A stretch of DNA of 64,000 bases from Anaerorudis cellulosivorans (GTDB lineage: Bacteria > Bacteroidota > Bacteroidia > Bacteroidales > Dysgonomonadaceae), in assembly GCF_025943985.1 (NCBI RefSeq), contig NZ_JAPCWE010000007.1, positions 1-64,000 on the forward strand, given 5' to 3'. Under the pieces are notes generated by a model. That model had not been told where the DNA came from. It saw nothing but the letters and a program-made list of their open reading frames with translations, and searched no databases. How positions within the stretch are numbered: position 1 is the first letter of the stretch; every line of letters starts with the position of its first letter. Shown piece after piece: positions 16,658-25,765 of this stretch. The position numbers and the translations under genes were made by a program.

Positions 16658-18322
16658 ATGCTCAAATCGCTCACCATCACCAACTATGCATTAATCGATT
16701 ATCTGGACATGGATTTCGGACCCGGCTTCTCGGTCATCACCGGAGAAACCGGAGCAGGGAAATCCATCATTTTGGGGGCGCTTTCGCTGGTACTTGGGCA
16801 ACGTGCCGAAAGTCGTCACATCAAGCAGGGGGAAACCAAATGTACGGTTGAAAGCGTTTTCGACATTTCGAAATACGACCTCAGGCCGTTTTTCGAAGCG
16901 CATGACTGGGTGTACGACGCGGACGAATTGATTTTGCGTCGCGAGGTATGGTCGAATGGCCGATCGCGGGCGTTTGTAAACGACTCGCCCGTCTATCTCA
17001 ACGATCTGAAAGAGTTGGGCGACCGCCTCATCGATATCCATTCGCAACATCAGAATCTTGCTCTCAACGACGAGCTTTTTCAATTGATGGTGATCGACTC
17101 GCTGGCACAAACGCAGGGGTTGCGCAACGCCTATGCCGAGGCTTATGCGGCATTCCGTTCTGCCGAAAAGCAGTTGAACGACCTGCGGGAGCTTTCCCGA
17201 AAAAACAAAGCGGAAGAAGATTACCTGCGGTTTCAGTTTCAGGCACTGGCAGATGCCGCATTACAGCCCGAAGAGCAGGAAACGCTCGAGGCAGAACTGG
17301 AAGCCATTACCCATGCCGAAGAGATCAAATCGGCACTGTTTGCACTCACGTCGCTGCTTTCGGGAAACGAACAAAACGTGGAATCCATGCTGAAATCGGC
17401 GTTGGAAAGCGCACGAAGCATACGGCATGTTTTCCCGAAAACGGAAGATATTGCCGCACGTATCGAGTCGGCCTACATCGACCTGAAAGATGTGCGACAG
17501 GAAGCCGAACAGCTTTTTGAAGAGGTGGATTTCAACCCCGAGCGTCAACAGTGGATCGAAGACCGGTTGAGTTTGATTTACAGTCTGGAGAAAAAACATG
17601 CCGTAACAGACGTGCAGGCACTGATCGACCTTCAACAGGAAATTGCCGCAAAGTTGAAAAATAGCGAGTCGCTCGACGAAAAAATAGCCGGGCTGGAGAA
17701 AGAAGAGAAGGAAAAACGCGAAGATATGCTCGAAAAAGCCCGTCGTTTGAGCGAAATGCGGCGCGCTGCCGTTCCTTCCATCGAACACGGAATTATCGAA
17801 AAGCTGGCTTACCTGGGCATACCCAACGCGCGCTTCGAAATCCGCATGGCGGAAAAGACTCAGCCCAACGAAACCGGAATCGACCGAATGCGGTTTTGGT
17901 TCTCGGCCAACAAAAACACCGATCTTCAGCCCTTGGAACAAATTGCCTCGGGCGGCGAAATTTCGCGCCTGATGCTTTGCATAAAAGCCTTGATTGCCGG
18001 CGCAACGGCACTGCCTACGATTATTTTCGACGAAATAGACACGGGTACTTCCGGCGAAATGGCCGACAAAATGGGCTCCATCATGCAACACATGGGCAGC
18101 GATATGCAGGTCATAGCCATCACCCACCTGCCCCAAATCGCTTCAAAGGGATCTGCCCACTATGTGGTTTACAAGGAAGAGAACGACGAGGGCACCCGTA
18201 CGTACATGAAAAAACTTTCGGATGAGGAGCGGGTACCGGAAATTGCCCGTATGCTCAGCGGTGCCGAAACAACGACAGAAGCCATTGAAAATGCAAAGGT
18301 TATGCTCGGTGTCAATGGTTGA
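16658..18322 (+). CDS. recN: DNA repair ATPase RecN
   Basis: 554 residues, full length for RecN, an SMC-like protein that helps double-strand-break repair. Walker A GETGAGKSIIL at about residues 29-39, a long coiled coil in the middle (LEAELEAITHAEEIK.., KIAGLEKEEKEKREDMLEKA), the ABC signature ASGGEISRLML near 430, and Walker B PTIIFDEIDTGTSG near 455, then ITHLPQIA. Starts 33 bp after cbpM and may share its transcript. Followed by rlmB after 27 bp. Confidence 0.96.
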   Translation: MLKSLTITNYALIDYLDMDFGPGFSVITGETGAGKSIILGALSLVLGQRAESRHIKQGETKCTVESVFDISKYDLRPFFEAHDWVYDADELILRREVWSNGRSRAFVNDSPVYLNDLKELGDRLIDIHSQHQNLALNDELFQLMVIDSLAQTQGLRNAYAEAYAAFRSAEKQLNDLRELSRKNKAEEDYLRFQFQALADAALQPEEQETLEAELEAITHAEEIKSALFALTSLLSGNEQNVESMLKSALESARSIRHVFPKTEDIAARIESAYIDLKDVRQEAEQLFEEVDFNPERQQWIEDRLSLIYSLEKKHAVTDVQALIDLQQEIAAKLKNSESLDEKIAGLEKEEKEKREDMLEKARRLSEMRRAAVPSIEHGIIEKLAYLGIPNARFEIRMAEKTQPNETGIDRMRFWFSANKNTDLQPLEQIASGGEISRLMLCIKALIAGATALPTIIFDEIDTGTSGEMADKMGSIMQHMGSDMQVIAITHLPQIASKGSAHYVVYKEENDEGTRTYMKKLSDEERVPEIARMLSGAETTTEAIENAKVMLGVNG

Positions 18323-18349
18323 TGCCGACAACCGTCAATACATAACGCA

Positions 18350-19105
18350 ATGAGAGAAAAAGAAATGATTTTCGGCATCCGTGCCGTCATAGAGGCTGCC
18401 GAAGCCGGAAAAGAGATCGATAAAGTGCTGGTAAAACAGGGCTTGCAGGGTGATCTGTTCAACGAATTGCAGGAGGTACTGCGTACACACGAAATCCCGA
18501 TGCAAAAAGTGCCGGTGGAACGCATCAACCGCATCACGCAAAAAAATCACCAAGGTGTCATTGCCTTTACCTCGCCAATCACCTATCAGCGACTGGATCA
18601 GCTGATTCCTCTGCTCTACGAACAGGGGAAAAATCCGTTTATCGTGGTGTTGGACGGCATAACCGACGTGCGCAATTTCGGCGCCATTGCCCGTACGTGT
18701 GAAGTGGCGGGGGTGGATGCCATCGTCATCCCTTCGCGCGGCAGTGTTTCGGTTACTGCCGATGCCGTAAAAACGTCGGCCGGAGCGTTGCACCGCATTC
18801 CGGTGTGCAGGGAAAAAAACCTGAAAGAAGCCGTTGTCTATCTGAAAAACAGCGGAATAAAAGTAGTTGCGGCCAGCGAAAAAGCGGCCAGAAATTATAC
18901 CGAATCCGATTTTTCGGTACCGACAGCCCTCGTGATGGGTGCGGAAGACAACGGGGTTTCGACCGAAATCCTGCGCATCAGCGACGAGTTGGTCAAGATT
19001 CCGCAATTTGGCACCATCGGATCGCTCAATGTGTCGGTTGCGGCAGGCATTCTGATTTATGAAGTAATCCGACAGCGACAGGAAAAAGCAAAAAAAGAAA
19101 GGTAA
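18350..19105 (+). CDS. rlmB: 23S rRNA 2'-O-ribose methyltransferase RlmB (SpoU/TrmH family)
   Basis: 251 residues. An L30e-like N-terminal substrate-binding domain (FGIRAVIEAAEAGKEIDKVL) precedes the SPOUT knot. Motif 1 DGITDVRNFGAIART (about 104-118), motif 2 VMGAEDNGVS (about 198-207) and motif 3 IPQFGTIGSLNVSVAAGI (about 221-238) are all intact. RlmB methylates G2251 of 23S rRNA; a different 2'-O-methyl target within the SpoU family cannot be excluded. In a run of co-directional genes recN-rlmB-ridA with 20-30 bp gaps. Confidence 0.9.
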   Translation: MREKEMIFGIRAVIEAAEAGKEIDKVLVKQGLQGDLFNELQEVLRTHEIPMQKVPVERINRITQKNHQGVIAFTSPITYQRLDQLIPLLYEQGKNPFIVVLDGITDVRNFGAIARTCEVAGVDAIVIPSRGSVSVTADAVKTSAGALHRIPVCREKNLKEAVVYLKNSGIKVVAASEKAARNYTESDFSVPTALVMGAEDNGVSTEILRISDELVKIPQFGTIGSLNVSVAAGILIYEVIRQRQEKAKKER

Positions 19106-19126
19106 AACGTATAAAACACTCTTCGC

Positions 19127-19510
19127 ATGAAAAAATCGATCGCTACTCAACAGGCTCCGGCAGCCATAGGTCCCTATTCACAGGCAATCGCAACCGAGGC
19201 ATTGGTTTTTGTTTCGGGTCAACTGCCCATTGATCCCGCAACGGGATCGATTGTGGCGGGGGGCATAAAAGAACAAACCGAACAGGTATTCAAAAACATC
19301 GAGGCTATTTTGGCCGAAGCCGGTTTGACGATGGATCATATTGTAAAAACCACCGTATTTTTGGCCGATATGTCGCTTTTCAACGAAATGAATGCAGTGT
19401 ATGCCGGACAATTCGCCGGAACATTTCCCGCCCGTTCGGCTGTTGCCGTGAAAGCGATTCCTAAAGATGCGCTGGTGGAGATTGAAGTTATTGCCGCAAA
19501 ATGTCCCTAA
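19127..19510 (+). CDS. ridA: RidA family reactive-intermediate (enamine/imine) deaminase
   Basis: 127 residues, the standard YjgF/YER057c/UK114 size. Signature GPYSQAI at residues 16-22, VSGQLPID near 28-35, the KTTVFLADM block, the NAVYAGQF block and the C-terminal PARSAVAVKAIPKDALVEIE with the conserved arginine that binds the carboxylate. It hydrolyses 2-aminoacrylate-type intermediates from PLP enzymes, protecting them. Last gene of the recN-rlmB-ridA run, converging on tatC. Confidence 0.95.
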   Translation: MKKSIATQQAPAAIGPYSQAIATEALVFVSGQLPIDPATGSIVAGGIKEQTEQVFKNIEAILAEAGLTMDHIVKTTVFLADMSLFNEMNAVYAGQFAGTFPARSAVAVKAIPKDALVEIEVIAAKCP

Positions 19511-19574
19511 CGATTACGCACACCTACGAGAGAGAAAATTGACATGGGAAGGTATTGTCGTTAAATGATGTTAT

Positions 19575-20402
19575 TTACTCGAACACTGTCGGCACGATTT
19601 CCTGCCCGGGTTCTTCCACGGGATCCTTCTTCACCACCAAAGCACTGATTTCCCACAACAAATAGAGCGGAACAGTTACCACAAAAAGGGAGAAGGGATC
19701 GCCCGAAGGAGTTATAAGAGCGGCGAGTAACAACGCTCCCACAATGGCGTGTCGGCGATATTTTTTGAAGAAAGAACGGTAAATAAGTCCGAGATTGGAC
19801 AGCAACCAACACAACAACGGAAGTTCGAAAACAACCCCCATAATCAGGATCAACGTGTAGAAATTGCTCATGTAGGAATCGAGCGAAATCATATTCTCAA
19901 TGGCTTCGCTTAATTCGAACGTAATCAAAAACCGGAAAATAAGGGGAAAAACAATAAAGTAGCCTACAAGACATCCCAAAACAAACATCACTCCGCCAAA
20001 AGCGAATGCCGTTTTGACACCTTTGATTTCATTTTCATAGAGAGCCGGACTGACAAATTTCCATATTTGGTATAAAATATAGGGGATGGATAAAAGAATG
20101 GCAAATGCAAAAGAAGTGGAAATATAGGTCATAAACTGCGTGGTCATGTTAATATTCAATATCTTGACATTGAAAGACTGCGCAGAAAAATCCGGCATAA
20201 AGGGGATGTACTTACTTGCGTTTTCCAGGAAACGATACGTAATAAAATCGGAGGAACGGGGAGCCAGAATAACGGAATCGAATATTTTCGGCATGATAAT
20301 CAGCCCCACAACGGTAAGAACGGCAATGCCAATAATAATTCGTATTAAAGTCCATCGGAATTCTTCAAGATGATCCCAAAAGGACATTTCTTTCTCACTC
20401 AT
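19575..20402 (-). CDS. tatC: Sec-independent translocase subunit TatC
   Basis: 275 residues, six membrane spans. The conserved N-terminal MSFWDHLEEFRWTLIR (the L-E-E-F/L-R box that reads the twin-arginine signal) and the later F-x-x-P-x-I-x-R-F loop are present. The C-terminal tail (PVEEPGQEIVPTVFE) is cytoplasmic. TatC with TatA exports folded proteins; a plausible client in this window is the GH5 enzyme at 39717-40868, which has a twin-arginine signal. Encoded 150 bp after tatA on the same strand. Confidence 0.95.
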   Translation of the reverse strand: MSEKEMSFWDHLEEFRWTLIRIIIGIAVLTVVGLIIMPKIFDSVILAPRSSDFITYRFLENASKYIPFMPDFSAQSFNVKILNINMTTQFMTYISTSFAFAILLSIPYILYQIWKFVSPALYENEIKGVKTAFAFGGVMFVLGCLVGYFIVFPLIFRFLITFELSEAIENMISLDSYMSNFYTLILIMGVVFELPLLCWLLSNLGLIYRSFFKKYRRHAIVGALLLAALITPSGDPFSLFVVTVPLYLLWEISALVVKKDPVEEPGQEIVPTVFE

Positions 20403-20469
20403 CGATCTCTGTTATCCCTATAATTTTTTTGTTCCGATAAAAAATATCCGAGCAACCCGCTCACCAACA

Positions 20470-20563
20470 CGTCCGTGCTTTTATATATCAATTGGAGGAA
20501 TCAATACGCATACATCGTATGGCGTGCATGCGTTACGTCCCTGCTTTGTATATCAATTGGCGG
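20470..20563. repeat. duplicated end of tatA (~67-bp spacing)
   Basis: CGTCC-TGCTTT-TATATCAATTGG-GG occurs at 20470-20498 and at 20536-20563. The second copy contains the last codons and stop of tatA; the first lies between tatA and tatC. Confidence 0.65.
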
Positions 20564-20753
20564 TGGTTTTATTATCTGTGGGATCCGATTTAATATCCTC
20601 TTCTATATCGTTTAAGCCTTTTTTGAAGCTGCGAATGCCCTTTCCCAACCCACTCATTAATTCGGGAATTTTTTTGCCTCCGAATAAAAGTAAAATAACC
20701 AACACGATAATAGGTATTTCCCAGCCGTTTAAATTAAAAAGTAATGGATTCAT
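20553..20753 (-). CDS. tatA: Sec-independent translocase subunit TatA
   Basis: 66 residues: a short periplasmic end, one membrane helix ([13 protein letters not shown], about 14-26), the [18 protein letters not shown] hinge/amphipathic helix, and an acidic C-terminal tail. This is the TatA/E type that forms the export pore. Forms the operon tatA-tatC. Confidence 0.93.
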   Translation of the reverse strand: MNPLLFNLNGWEIPIIVLVILLLFGGKKIPELMSGLGKGIRSFKKGLNDIEEDIKSDPTDNKTTAN

Positions 20754-20871
20754 ACGTCTGCTTTCGTTAAATTGTTTAATTTGTTAATTGCTATTGCACA
20801 CAAAAATAGAATTAATTCTTTAGATGGGCAATGAAATTAAGATAAAGTTTTAAAATGCGGGCAAAATAATT

Positions 20872-21921
20872 TTACTTGATGCGTAAATCGATATATATCG
20901 GCAAATGATCGCTGAAACCACCCTTATAGACAGGCCCCATGTAGGTGCGATAGGGTCGCTTCCGTCCGTTTTTATCTTCCTCCAACAAAAAATCGGCGTT
21001 GAAAACCGTTGCCTCGTGGTTTTTGAGCACAACGGAAGAGGTTGGCGACAACAAATCTCCGCTCACGATAAACTGATCCAACACCTCCCATCGCCCTTGA
21101 AATTTATAGGTACCGAAATCGATTTTTTTCATCCGATGAAAAAACAGGTTGTACAACCCCTTCGCGGTGACGGGATGGCTCAACTTTTGTGCACCGAGTA
21201 CACGCGAAAGACTTTTATCGTCGGGATGATCGTTGAAATCGCCCATGATGACAATATGGGAATGCCGACGTAAACGAAACAAACTGTCGGTTTTGTTGCG
21301 CAACAACAAGGCCGCATCACGGCGAGCCGGTTCACTTGCACGCTGCCCTCCCCTGCGCGAAGGGAAATGGCAAACAAACACGTCGAGCGTATCGCCGTTT
21401 ACCAGTTGCCCTGCGGCATGAAGAATATGGCGTGAGGGCCCGGTAGCAGGGTTGGAAAAATGAATGCGGTATTCGTTCTTTTCGAGAAGGTTGAACCGAT
21501 GGCGCTGATAAAGAAGCGCCACATCGATTCCCCGTTCGTCGGGCGAATCGGTAACGATATAATCGTAGCGCTGAGCACGCAGGGGCGACTTTGCCGTGAG
21601 ATCGGAAATCACCTTATCGTTCTCCACTTCGCACAATCCCACCAGTGCCGGCGACTGCATGCCGCCGACAGCGGTAATTACACGCGTAATGTTTTTCAAC
21701 TTTTTCCCATATTTCCATCCTGTCCAACGAAATTTTCCTTCGGGAAGAAAATCCTCATCGTTTTTTGCCGGGTCATCGTACACGTCAAAAAGATTCTCCA
21801 CATTATAAAACACGATCCTGAAATTTTCCTGAGCCAAAGACCTCACACTCAGAAGAATCGTCAACACGGTCAAAACCACGGCTTGGCCGGGTAAGCGGAA
21901 AATGGGTCGGCGGATGCTCAT
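20872..21921 (-). CDS. secreted endonuclease/exonuclease/phosphatase-fold protein
   Basis: 349 residues with an N-terminal signal sequence (VVLTVLTILLSVRSLAQ). The EEP (DNase I-like) fold is marked by YNVENLFD (about 37-44), LCEVEND, the VCHFPSRRGG strand, IMGDFNDHPDD (about 224-234) and the C-terminal SDHLPIYID with the catalytic histidine. Metal-dependent phosphodiester cleavage outside the cytoplasm is expected; the substrate (DNA, phospholipid or other) is not readable. Close relatives are common single genes in Bacteroidales. It begins 22 bp after pepD ends, possibly co-transcribed. Confidence 0.88.
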   Translation of the reverse strand: MSIRRPIFRLPGQAVVLTVLTILLSVRSLAQENFRIVFYNVENLFDVYDDPAKNDEDFLPEGKFRWTGWKYGKKLKNITRVITAVGGMQSPALVGLCEVENDKVISDLTAKSPLRAQRYDYIVTDSPDERGIDVALLYQRHRFNLLEKNEYRIHFSNPATGPSRHILHAAGQLVNGDTLDVFVCHFPSRRGGQRASEPARRDAALLLRNKTDSLFRLRRHSHIVIMGDFNDHPDDKSLSRVLGAQKLSHPVTAKGLYNLFFHRMKKIDFGTYKFQGRWEVLDQFIVSGDLLSPTSSVVLKNHEATVFNADFLLEEDKNGRKRPYRTYMGPVYKGGFSDHLPIYIDLRIK

Positions 21922-21943
21922 GTGTCGCTTTCGCTCAGCCGCT

Positions 21944-21988
21944 TTATGCCGAAATGTTTTCCAGCAATTTCACCAAGAAAGTCCATCA
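21944..21988 (-). other. conserved PepD C-terminal tail behind an in-frame TGA
   Basis: After the TGA at 21988-21986 the same frame continues WTFLVKLLENISA and then TAA at 21946-21944. This tail is what the PepD family normally has after H-I-x-S-V-x-K (an aromatic residue, W, then F-L-V-x-L-L-x-N-I). The gene therefore looks truncated by one nonsense codon, or the base is a sequence error. Confidence 0.7.
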
Positions 21989-23401
21989 TTTGGCAACGGA
22001 AGGAATATGCACTTTTTCGTTGGGCGAATGCACATCGGTCATGGTAGGGCCAATGGAAATCATGTCCAACTGCGGATATTTATCAAGAAAGAGACCACAC
22101 TCCAATCCGGCATGAATAGCCTTCACCTCCGGCATTTTGTTAAACAGATCTCGATAGATCTCCGTCGCTTTCTTCAATATTTCGGAATCGGGATTGGGCT
22201 TCCATCCGGGATAACCGTCACTGTGCGTTACTTCGGCACCGGCAAGGCGAAACACCGAGGTCACCATGTTTGCCGCGTCTTCCTTGCTCGATTCAACCGA
22301 ACTGCGCTGACTGGTAACCACTTCGATTACCTGATTATCGAGCATCTTTACCGCGGCAAGATTGGTTGACGTTTCCACAAGACCGGGAATGGCGCTACTC
22401 ATTCTCAACACGCCGTGGGGACAGGCATACAAAGCCAGAATCAAATGCTCTGCCGTGTTGCCGTCGATAATCGTTGAGGGTACCTCCACCGATTCGAGCA
22501 ACATATTCAAATTCGGCTCAACTGCTTGATATTCTTCTTGTATTTCGGCAAGAAACGTATTCAATTTCACGCGTACGTTTTCTTTGTACCTGTCTTTTAC
22601 GCCGGCTATGGCATACGCTTCACGCGGAATGGCATTATGCAGATTTCCCCCGCCAATTTCGACAAGCGCCGGTTTATATTTTTCATCGAGGAAAGCATAC
22701 AAAAAACGGGTCAGAATTTTATTGGCATTACCGAGTCCTTTATCGATATCGCTACCCGAGTGCCCTCCACGAAGTCCCTTCACCTGTACCTTAAACCAAA
22801 AATAACCTTCGGGTGCCGGTTTGGGTTTCCAGGTGAAACGCGCCACGGTATTTTTTCCTCCGGCACAACCGATATAAATTTGACCTTCCTCCTCGGTATC
22901 CAGGTTCAACAAGATATTTCCGGTAAGAAAATTATCTTCCAACAAATTGGCTCCCGTAAGCCCGGTCTCTTCGTCAACGGTGAAGAGAGCTTCGATTTTT
23001 CCGTGTGCAATGTCTTTCGATGCCAAAACAGCCAAAGCGGCAGCTATACCCATGCCGTTGTCGGCTCCCAGAGTGGTACCCTCGGCTCTCACCCAATCGC
23101 CATCGATAACCGTTTCAATGGGGTCGGTGTCGAAATCGTGAACAACCTCATTGTTTTTTTCGCACACCATATCCATGTGCGCCTGAAGAATAACGGTAGG
23201 CACGTGTTCCTTTCCGGGTACGGCAGGCTTGGTAATCAGTACGTTTCCCGCCCTATCCTGTTTAGCTTCGAGGTTGTTTTTCCGGGCAAAGTCGAGTAAA
23301 TAGGCTCTAATTTTTTCTTCTTTTTTGGAAGGTCTGGGGATTTGGGTAATCTCATGAAAATAGCCCCAAACTTCCTTGGGTTCCAATTCGTTGATCGTCA
23401 T
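21986..23401 (-). CDS. pepD: aminoacyl-histidine (cytosol nonspecific) dipeptidase PepD
   Basis: 471 residues to the first stop; the family usually has about 485. M20 family di-zinc peptidase that hydrolyses dipeptides such as Xaa-His in the cytoplasm. Visible metal and catalytic blocks: LQAHMDMVCEK (about 71-81), TLGADNGMGIA (about 112-122), FTVDEETGLTGA (about 141-152), and the lid-domain GLRGGHSGSD. The start MTINELEPKEVW is typical. The last 13 residues and the true stop lie behind an in-frame TGA (see 21944-21988), so the called product would lack the final C-terminal helix. Confidence 0.93.
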   Translation of the reverse strand: MTINELEPKEVWGYFHEITQIPRPSKKEEKIRAYLLDFARKNNLEAKQDRAGNVLITKPAVPGKEHVPTVILQAHMDMVCEKNNEVVHDFDTDPIETVIDGDWVRAEGTTLGADNGMGIAAALAVLASKDIAHGKIEALFTVDEETGLTGANLLEDNFLTGNILLNLDTEEEGQIYIGCAGGKNTVARFTWKPKPAPEGYFWFKVQVKGLRGGHSGSDIDKGLGNANKILTRFLYAFLDEKYKPALVEIGGGNLHNAIPREAYAIAGVKDRYKENVRVKLNTFLAEIQEEYQAVEPNLNMLLESVEVPSTIIDGNTAEHLILALYACPHGVLRMSSAIPGLVETSTNLAAVKMLDNQVIEVVTSQRSSVESSKEDAANMVTSVFRLAGAEVTHSDGYPGWKPNPDSEILKKATEIYRDLFNKMPEVKAIHAGLECGLFLDKYPQLDMISIGPTMTDVHSPNEKVHIPSVAK

Positions 23402-23548
23402 AATCGTTTATTTTTCGGTTAATTTGTATTTGCGCCAAATTCGCATTCTTGTTTGGTTTGATGTGCTAAAATTACAAGAAAACTTCCGTCCGACAAAAAA
23501 AATAGCTCTTTATGACCAAAAAAATATGGTTTAATTCTGTAATTAAAC

Positions 23549-23556
23549 TATCTTTG
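23549..23556 (+). promoter_or_regulatory. -7 element upstream of the small membrane protein
   Basis: TATCTTTG, exact TAnnTTTG match, 62 bp before the ATG at 23618. TGG rather than TTG at the expected -33 position. Confidence 0.4.
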
Positions 23557-23617
23557 CAGTGCAATTCGACTATAAACCGAAATCGCAATCGAGACTGATA
23601 ACTAAAAAATAGAAAGC

Positions 23618-23842
23618 ATGATAAAAACAATTCTTATTGGTGCCGTTTTACTTTTTATCGCTGTTTTGTTCATGGGAGTGAAAGTTTTCTTCACAAAAGA
23701 AGGGAAATTTCCCGATATTCACATTGGCGAAAATAAAGCTATGAAGGAAAGAGGAATAGGTTGTGCTACCTCGCAAGATGCACAAATGCGTGCTAAAGTA
23801 AGTCCTGTGGAACTCATGTTGAAATCGAACAACCCCAAATAA
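23618..23842 (+). CDS. small conserved membrane-anchored protein
   Basis: 74 residues: one N-terminal membrane helix (TILIGAVLLFIAVLFMGVKVFF), then a short soluble part with HIGENKAMKERGIGCATSQD. A similar small protein (K-x-F-P-x-x-H-I-x-x-N-x-A-x-x-x-x-G-I-x-C) occurs widely in Bacteroidales, to my recollection, with no known function. The single conserved cysteine might bind a cofactor or form a disulfide. It precedes the OmpH-like gene by 12 bp, so it is probably in its operon. Confidence 0.7.
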   Translation: MIKTILIGAVLLFIAVLFMGVKVFFTKEGKFPDIHIGENKAMKERGIGCATSQDAQMRAKVSPVELMLKSNNPK

Positions 23843-23854
23843 ATCGAAGAAATC

Positions 23855-24490
23855 ATGAAGCATTCGTATTTTTACATCGTTAATGGCGTGCTGGGCGTCG
23901 GACTTATTGCGCTTTATCTTTTGTTTTTTACTTCGCAGCCTTCGTCCGACCAAAAAATGCAAATCCGGTTTAATCCCGGCGACTCAACATTTATATTGCC
24001 CGTTGCTTATGTCAACGTAGATTCGCTCCTGACAAATTATAATTTCGCAAAGGATCTGAATGAAGCATTGATGCGGAAAGAAGAAAGTTCACGGGCAACG
24101 CTAAACCAAAAAGAAACCCAGTTGAATGCCGCAGCCCAGGAATTTCAACGCAAACTGCAAAACAATGCTTTTTTGAGCCAGGAAAGGGCTGAGCAAGAAC
24201 AACAGCGCATCCTGAAAATGCAACAGGAATATCAGCAAACGGCACAAAAACTCTCGCAAGAATTTGCATTGGAGCAACAAAAGCTGAACCTTCAATTGGC
24301 CGATACCATTAAGGCCAATCTTGTCGAATTCAATAAGGACAAGAATTACGAAATCATCTTCAGCAATACGGCATCCGACAATATTCTGTATGCCGATAAA
24401 AAATACGACATTACCCGAGAAGTCATTCGTTTTTTGAACAACAAATATGGGCCGGCCACCGTGGCTCCGGCAACAGAAAAAAAGAAATAA
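23855..24490 (+). CDS. OmpH/Skp-like periplasmic chaperone family protein
   Basis: 211 residues. An uncleaved or cleavable N-terminal hydrophobic segment (VNGVLGVGLIALYLLFF) is followed by AYVNVDSLLTNY, the usual first strand of the OmpH family. A long Gln/Glu-rich coiled coil (about residues 70-150) comes next, then the strand YEIIFSNTASDNILYADKKYDIT. Skp-like proteins hold unfolded outer-membrane proteins in the periplasm. The C-terminus is lysine-rich. Confidence 0.82.
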   Translation: MKHSYFYIVNGVLGVGLIALYLLFFTSQPSSDQKMQIRFNPGDSTFILPVAYVNVDSLLTNYNFAKDLNEALMRKEESSRATLNQKETQLNAAAQEFQRKLQNNAFLSQERAEQEQQRILKMQQEYQQTAQKLSQEFALEQQKLNLQLADTIKANLVEFNKDKNYEIIFSNTASDNILYADKKYDITREVIRFLNNKYGPATVAPATEKKK

Positions 24491-24555
24491 AAACAACTTC
24501 CAAATGCGATACGAAATGAGGTTCTTTACTGACAAAGAGCCTTATTTTTTATTCT

Positions 24556-24563
24556 TACCTTTG
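24556..24563 (+). promoter_or_regulatory. -7 element of the GT2-like gene
   Basis: TACCTTTG matches TAnnTTTG, 11 bp before the ATG at 24575, implying a very short leader. No TTG at -33. Confidence 0.35.
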
Positions 24564-24574
24564 TGTAATCATTT

Positions 24575-25765
24575 ATGAAACATTGGCCGGCATATCTCCA
24601 AAAACAGCGAAGCGAATATCTTCAACCGTCGCTTCCCGAGCAATTTATGGCCGATATGGCGGTGGTAATACCGTGTTACGACGAATATGAGCTGAACTTC
24701 ACCCTTACCGACCTTACCAGATGCGACCCACCCGAAACAAACACCATGGTTGTAGTGGTGATCAATTCAACGGTAAAATCGAACAAAGAGGCTGTGGATC
24801 AAAACAGAAAAACGTACCGTGAGGTGCAGCAATTTTCCCAAACCTTTTCGACCGACCGCCTGCTTTTTGTGCCGGTTATTGTTGAAAATCTTCCCAAAAA
24901 GCATGGCGGTGTGGGATTAGCCCGAAAAATAGGAATGGATTTGGCTGTCGATTATTTTCATAAAACGGGCAACCCAAAGGGAATCCTCGTTTCGTTGGAT
25001 GCCGATTGTGGCGTTTCGGAAAATTATCTCCGGGATATTTATCGGGCTTTTCAGGACAAAAAGGTGTGTTGCAGCATCCACAATTTTCGTCACCGGGTAC
25101 AAAACAACGACGAAATCCTCGAAAAAGCCATCCGCGAGTATGAGGGTTATCTCCGGTATTTCGAGAAAGCGTTGAAATTTACCGGCTTTCCGTATTACTA
25201 TCACACCATAGGGTCGGCCTTTGCAGTCACCGCCGATGCCTATGTACGTGCCGGCGGGATGGGAAGGCAGCAAGGAGGAGAAGATTTTTACTTCTTGCAA
25301 AAAATATTTCCGATGGGAAAAGTAGCCGTATTGGACGATGTATTTGTATATCCGATGGCACGTTTCTCGGAAAGGGTACCGTTTGGCACGGGTCCGGCGT
25401 TGCAAAAAATCATAGCCGAACCCGACGGCCGAATAAAGGTGTATGCGATGGACGCTTTTGTGGCGCTGAAAGAATTTTTCGACCGAATTGCACTGTTTTT
25501 CGAACAACCCGAAAATGAAGTTGAAGCACAGATTACGCAACTGCACCCGTCTTTGCACGAATTTATCCGGCGCAATCGGATGAAAGCCGATATTATGGAC
25601 TGCAAGGCCAACTGTGCCTCAATCGTTTCATTTCGCAAACGGTTTTTTCACCATTTCAATGCCTTTTTCATCATTAAATATCTTAATTTTGCCCATCAAG
25701 GCTATTTTAATCCGGAGACGTTGGATACCTGTAATAACAATTATTCAACATATATTGGAAATTAA
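24575..25765 (+). CDS. family 2-like glycosyltransferase
   Basis: 396 residues. GT-A fold indicators: VVIPCYDEYELNFTLTDL at the N-terminus, the donor/metal-binding SLDADCGVS (about residues 146-154), and the later acceptor-side GGEDFYFLQKIF (about 231-242) in place of the usual E/D-D motif. There are no strong membrane spans, so it is cytoplasmic or peripheral. Nothing identifies donor or acceptor sugar. Family assignment is from motifs; the long divergent C-terminal region (about 290-396) has no recognised domain. Confidence 0.72.
   Translation: MKHWPAYLQKQRSEYLQPSLPEQFMADMAVVIPCYDEYELNFTLTDLTRCDPPETNTMVVVVINSTVKSNKEAVDQNRKTYREVQQFSQTFSTDRLLFVPVIVENLPKKHGGVGLARKIGMDLAVDYFHKTGNPKGILVSLDADCGVSENYLRDIYRAFQDKKVCCSIHNFRHRVQNNDEILEKAIREYEGYLRYFEKALKFTGFPYYYHTIGSAFAVTADAYVRAGGMGRQQGGEDFYFLQKIFPMGKVAVLDDVFVYPMARFSERVPFGTGPALQKIIAEPDGRIKVYAMDAFVALKEFFDRIALFFEQPENEVEAQITQLHPSLHEFIRRNRMKADIMDCKANCASIVSFRKRFFHHFNAFFIIKYLNFAHQGYFNPETLDTCNNNYSTYIGN

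Noticed and set aside
15357-18136. Long minus-strand frames opposite cbpA and recN
   Set aside because: Shadows of the true genes; cysteine/phenylalanine-rich with no motifs.
21986-21988. Selenocysteine codon in pepD
   Set aside because: PepD has no selenoprotein form, the position is normally aromatic or small rather than Cys, and no SECIS-like hairpin follows in the next 60 bases.
22526-23299. 257-codon plus-strand frame opposite pepD
   Set aside because: Antisense to the conserved peptidase; no independent support.
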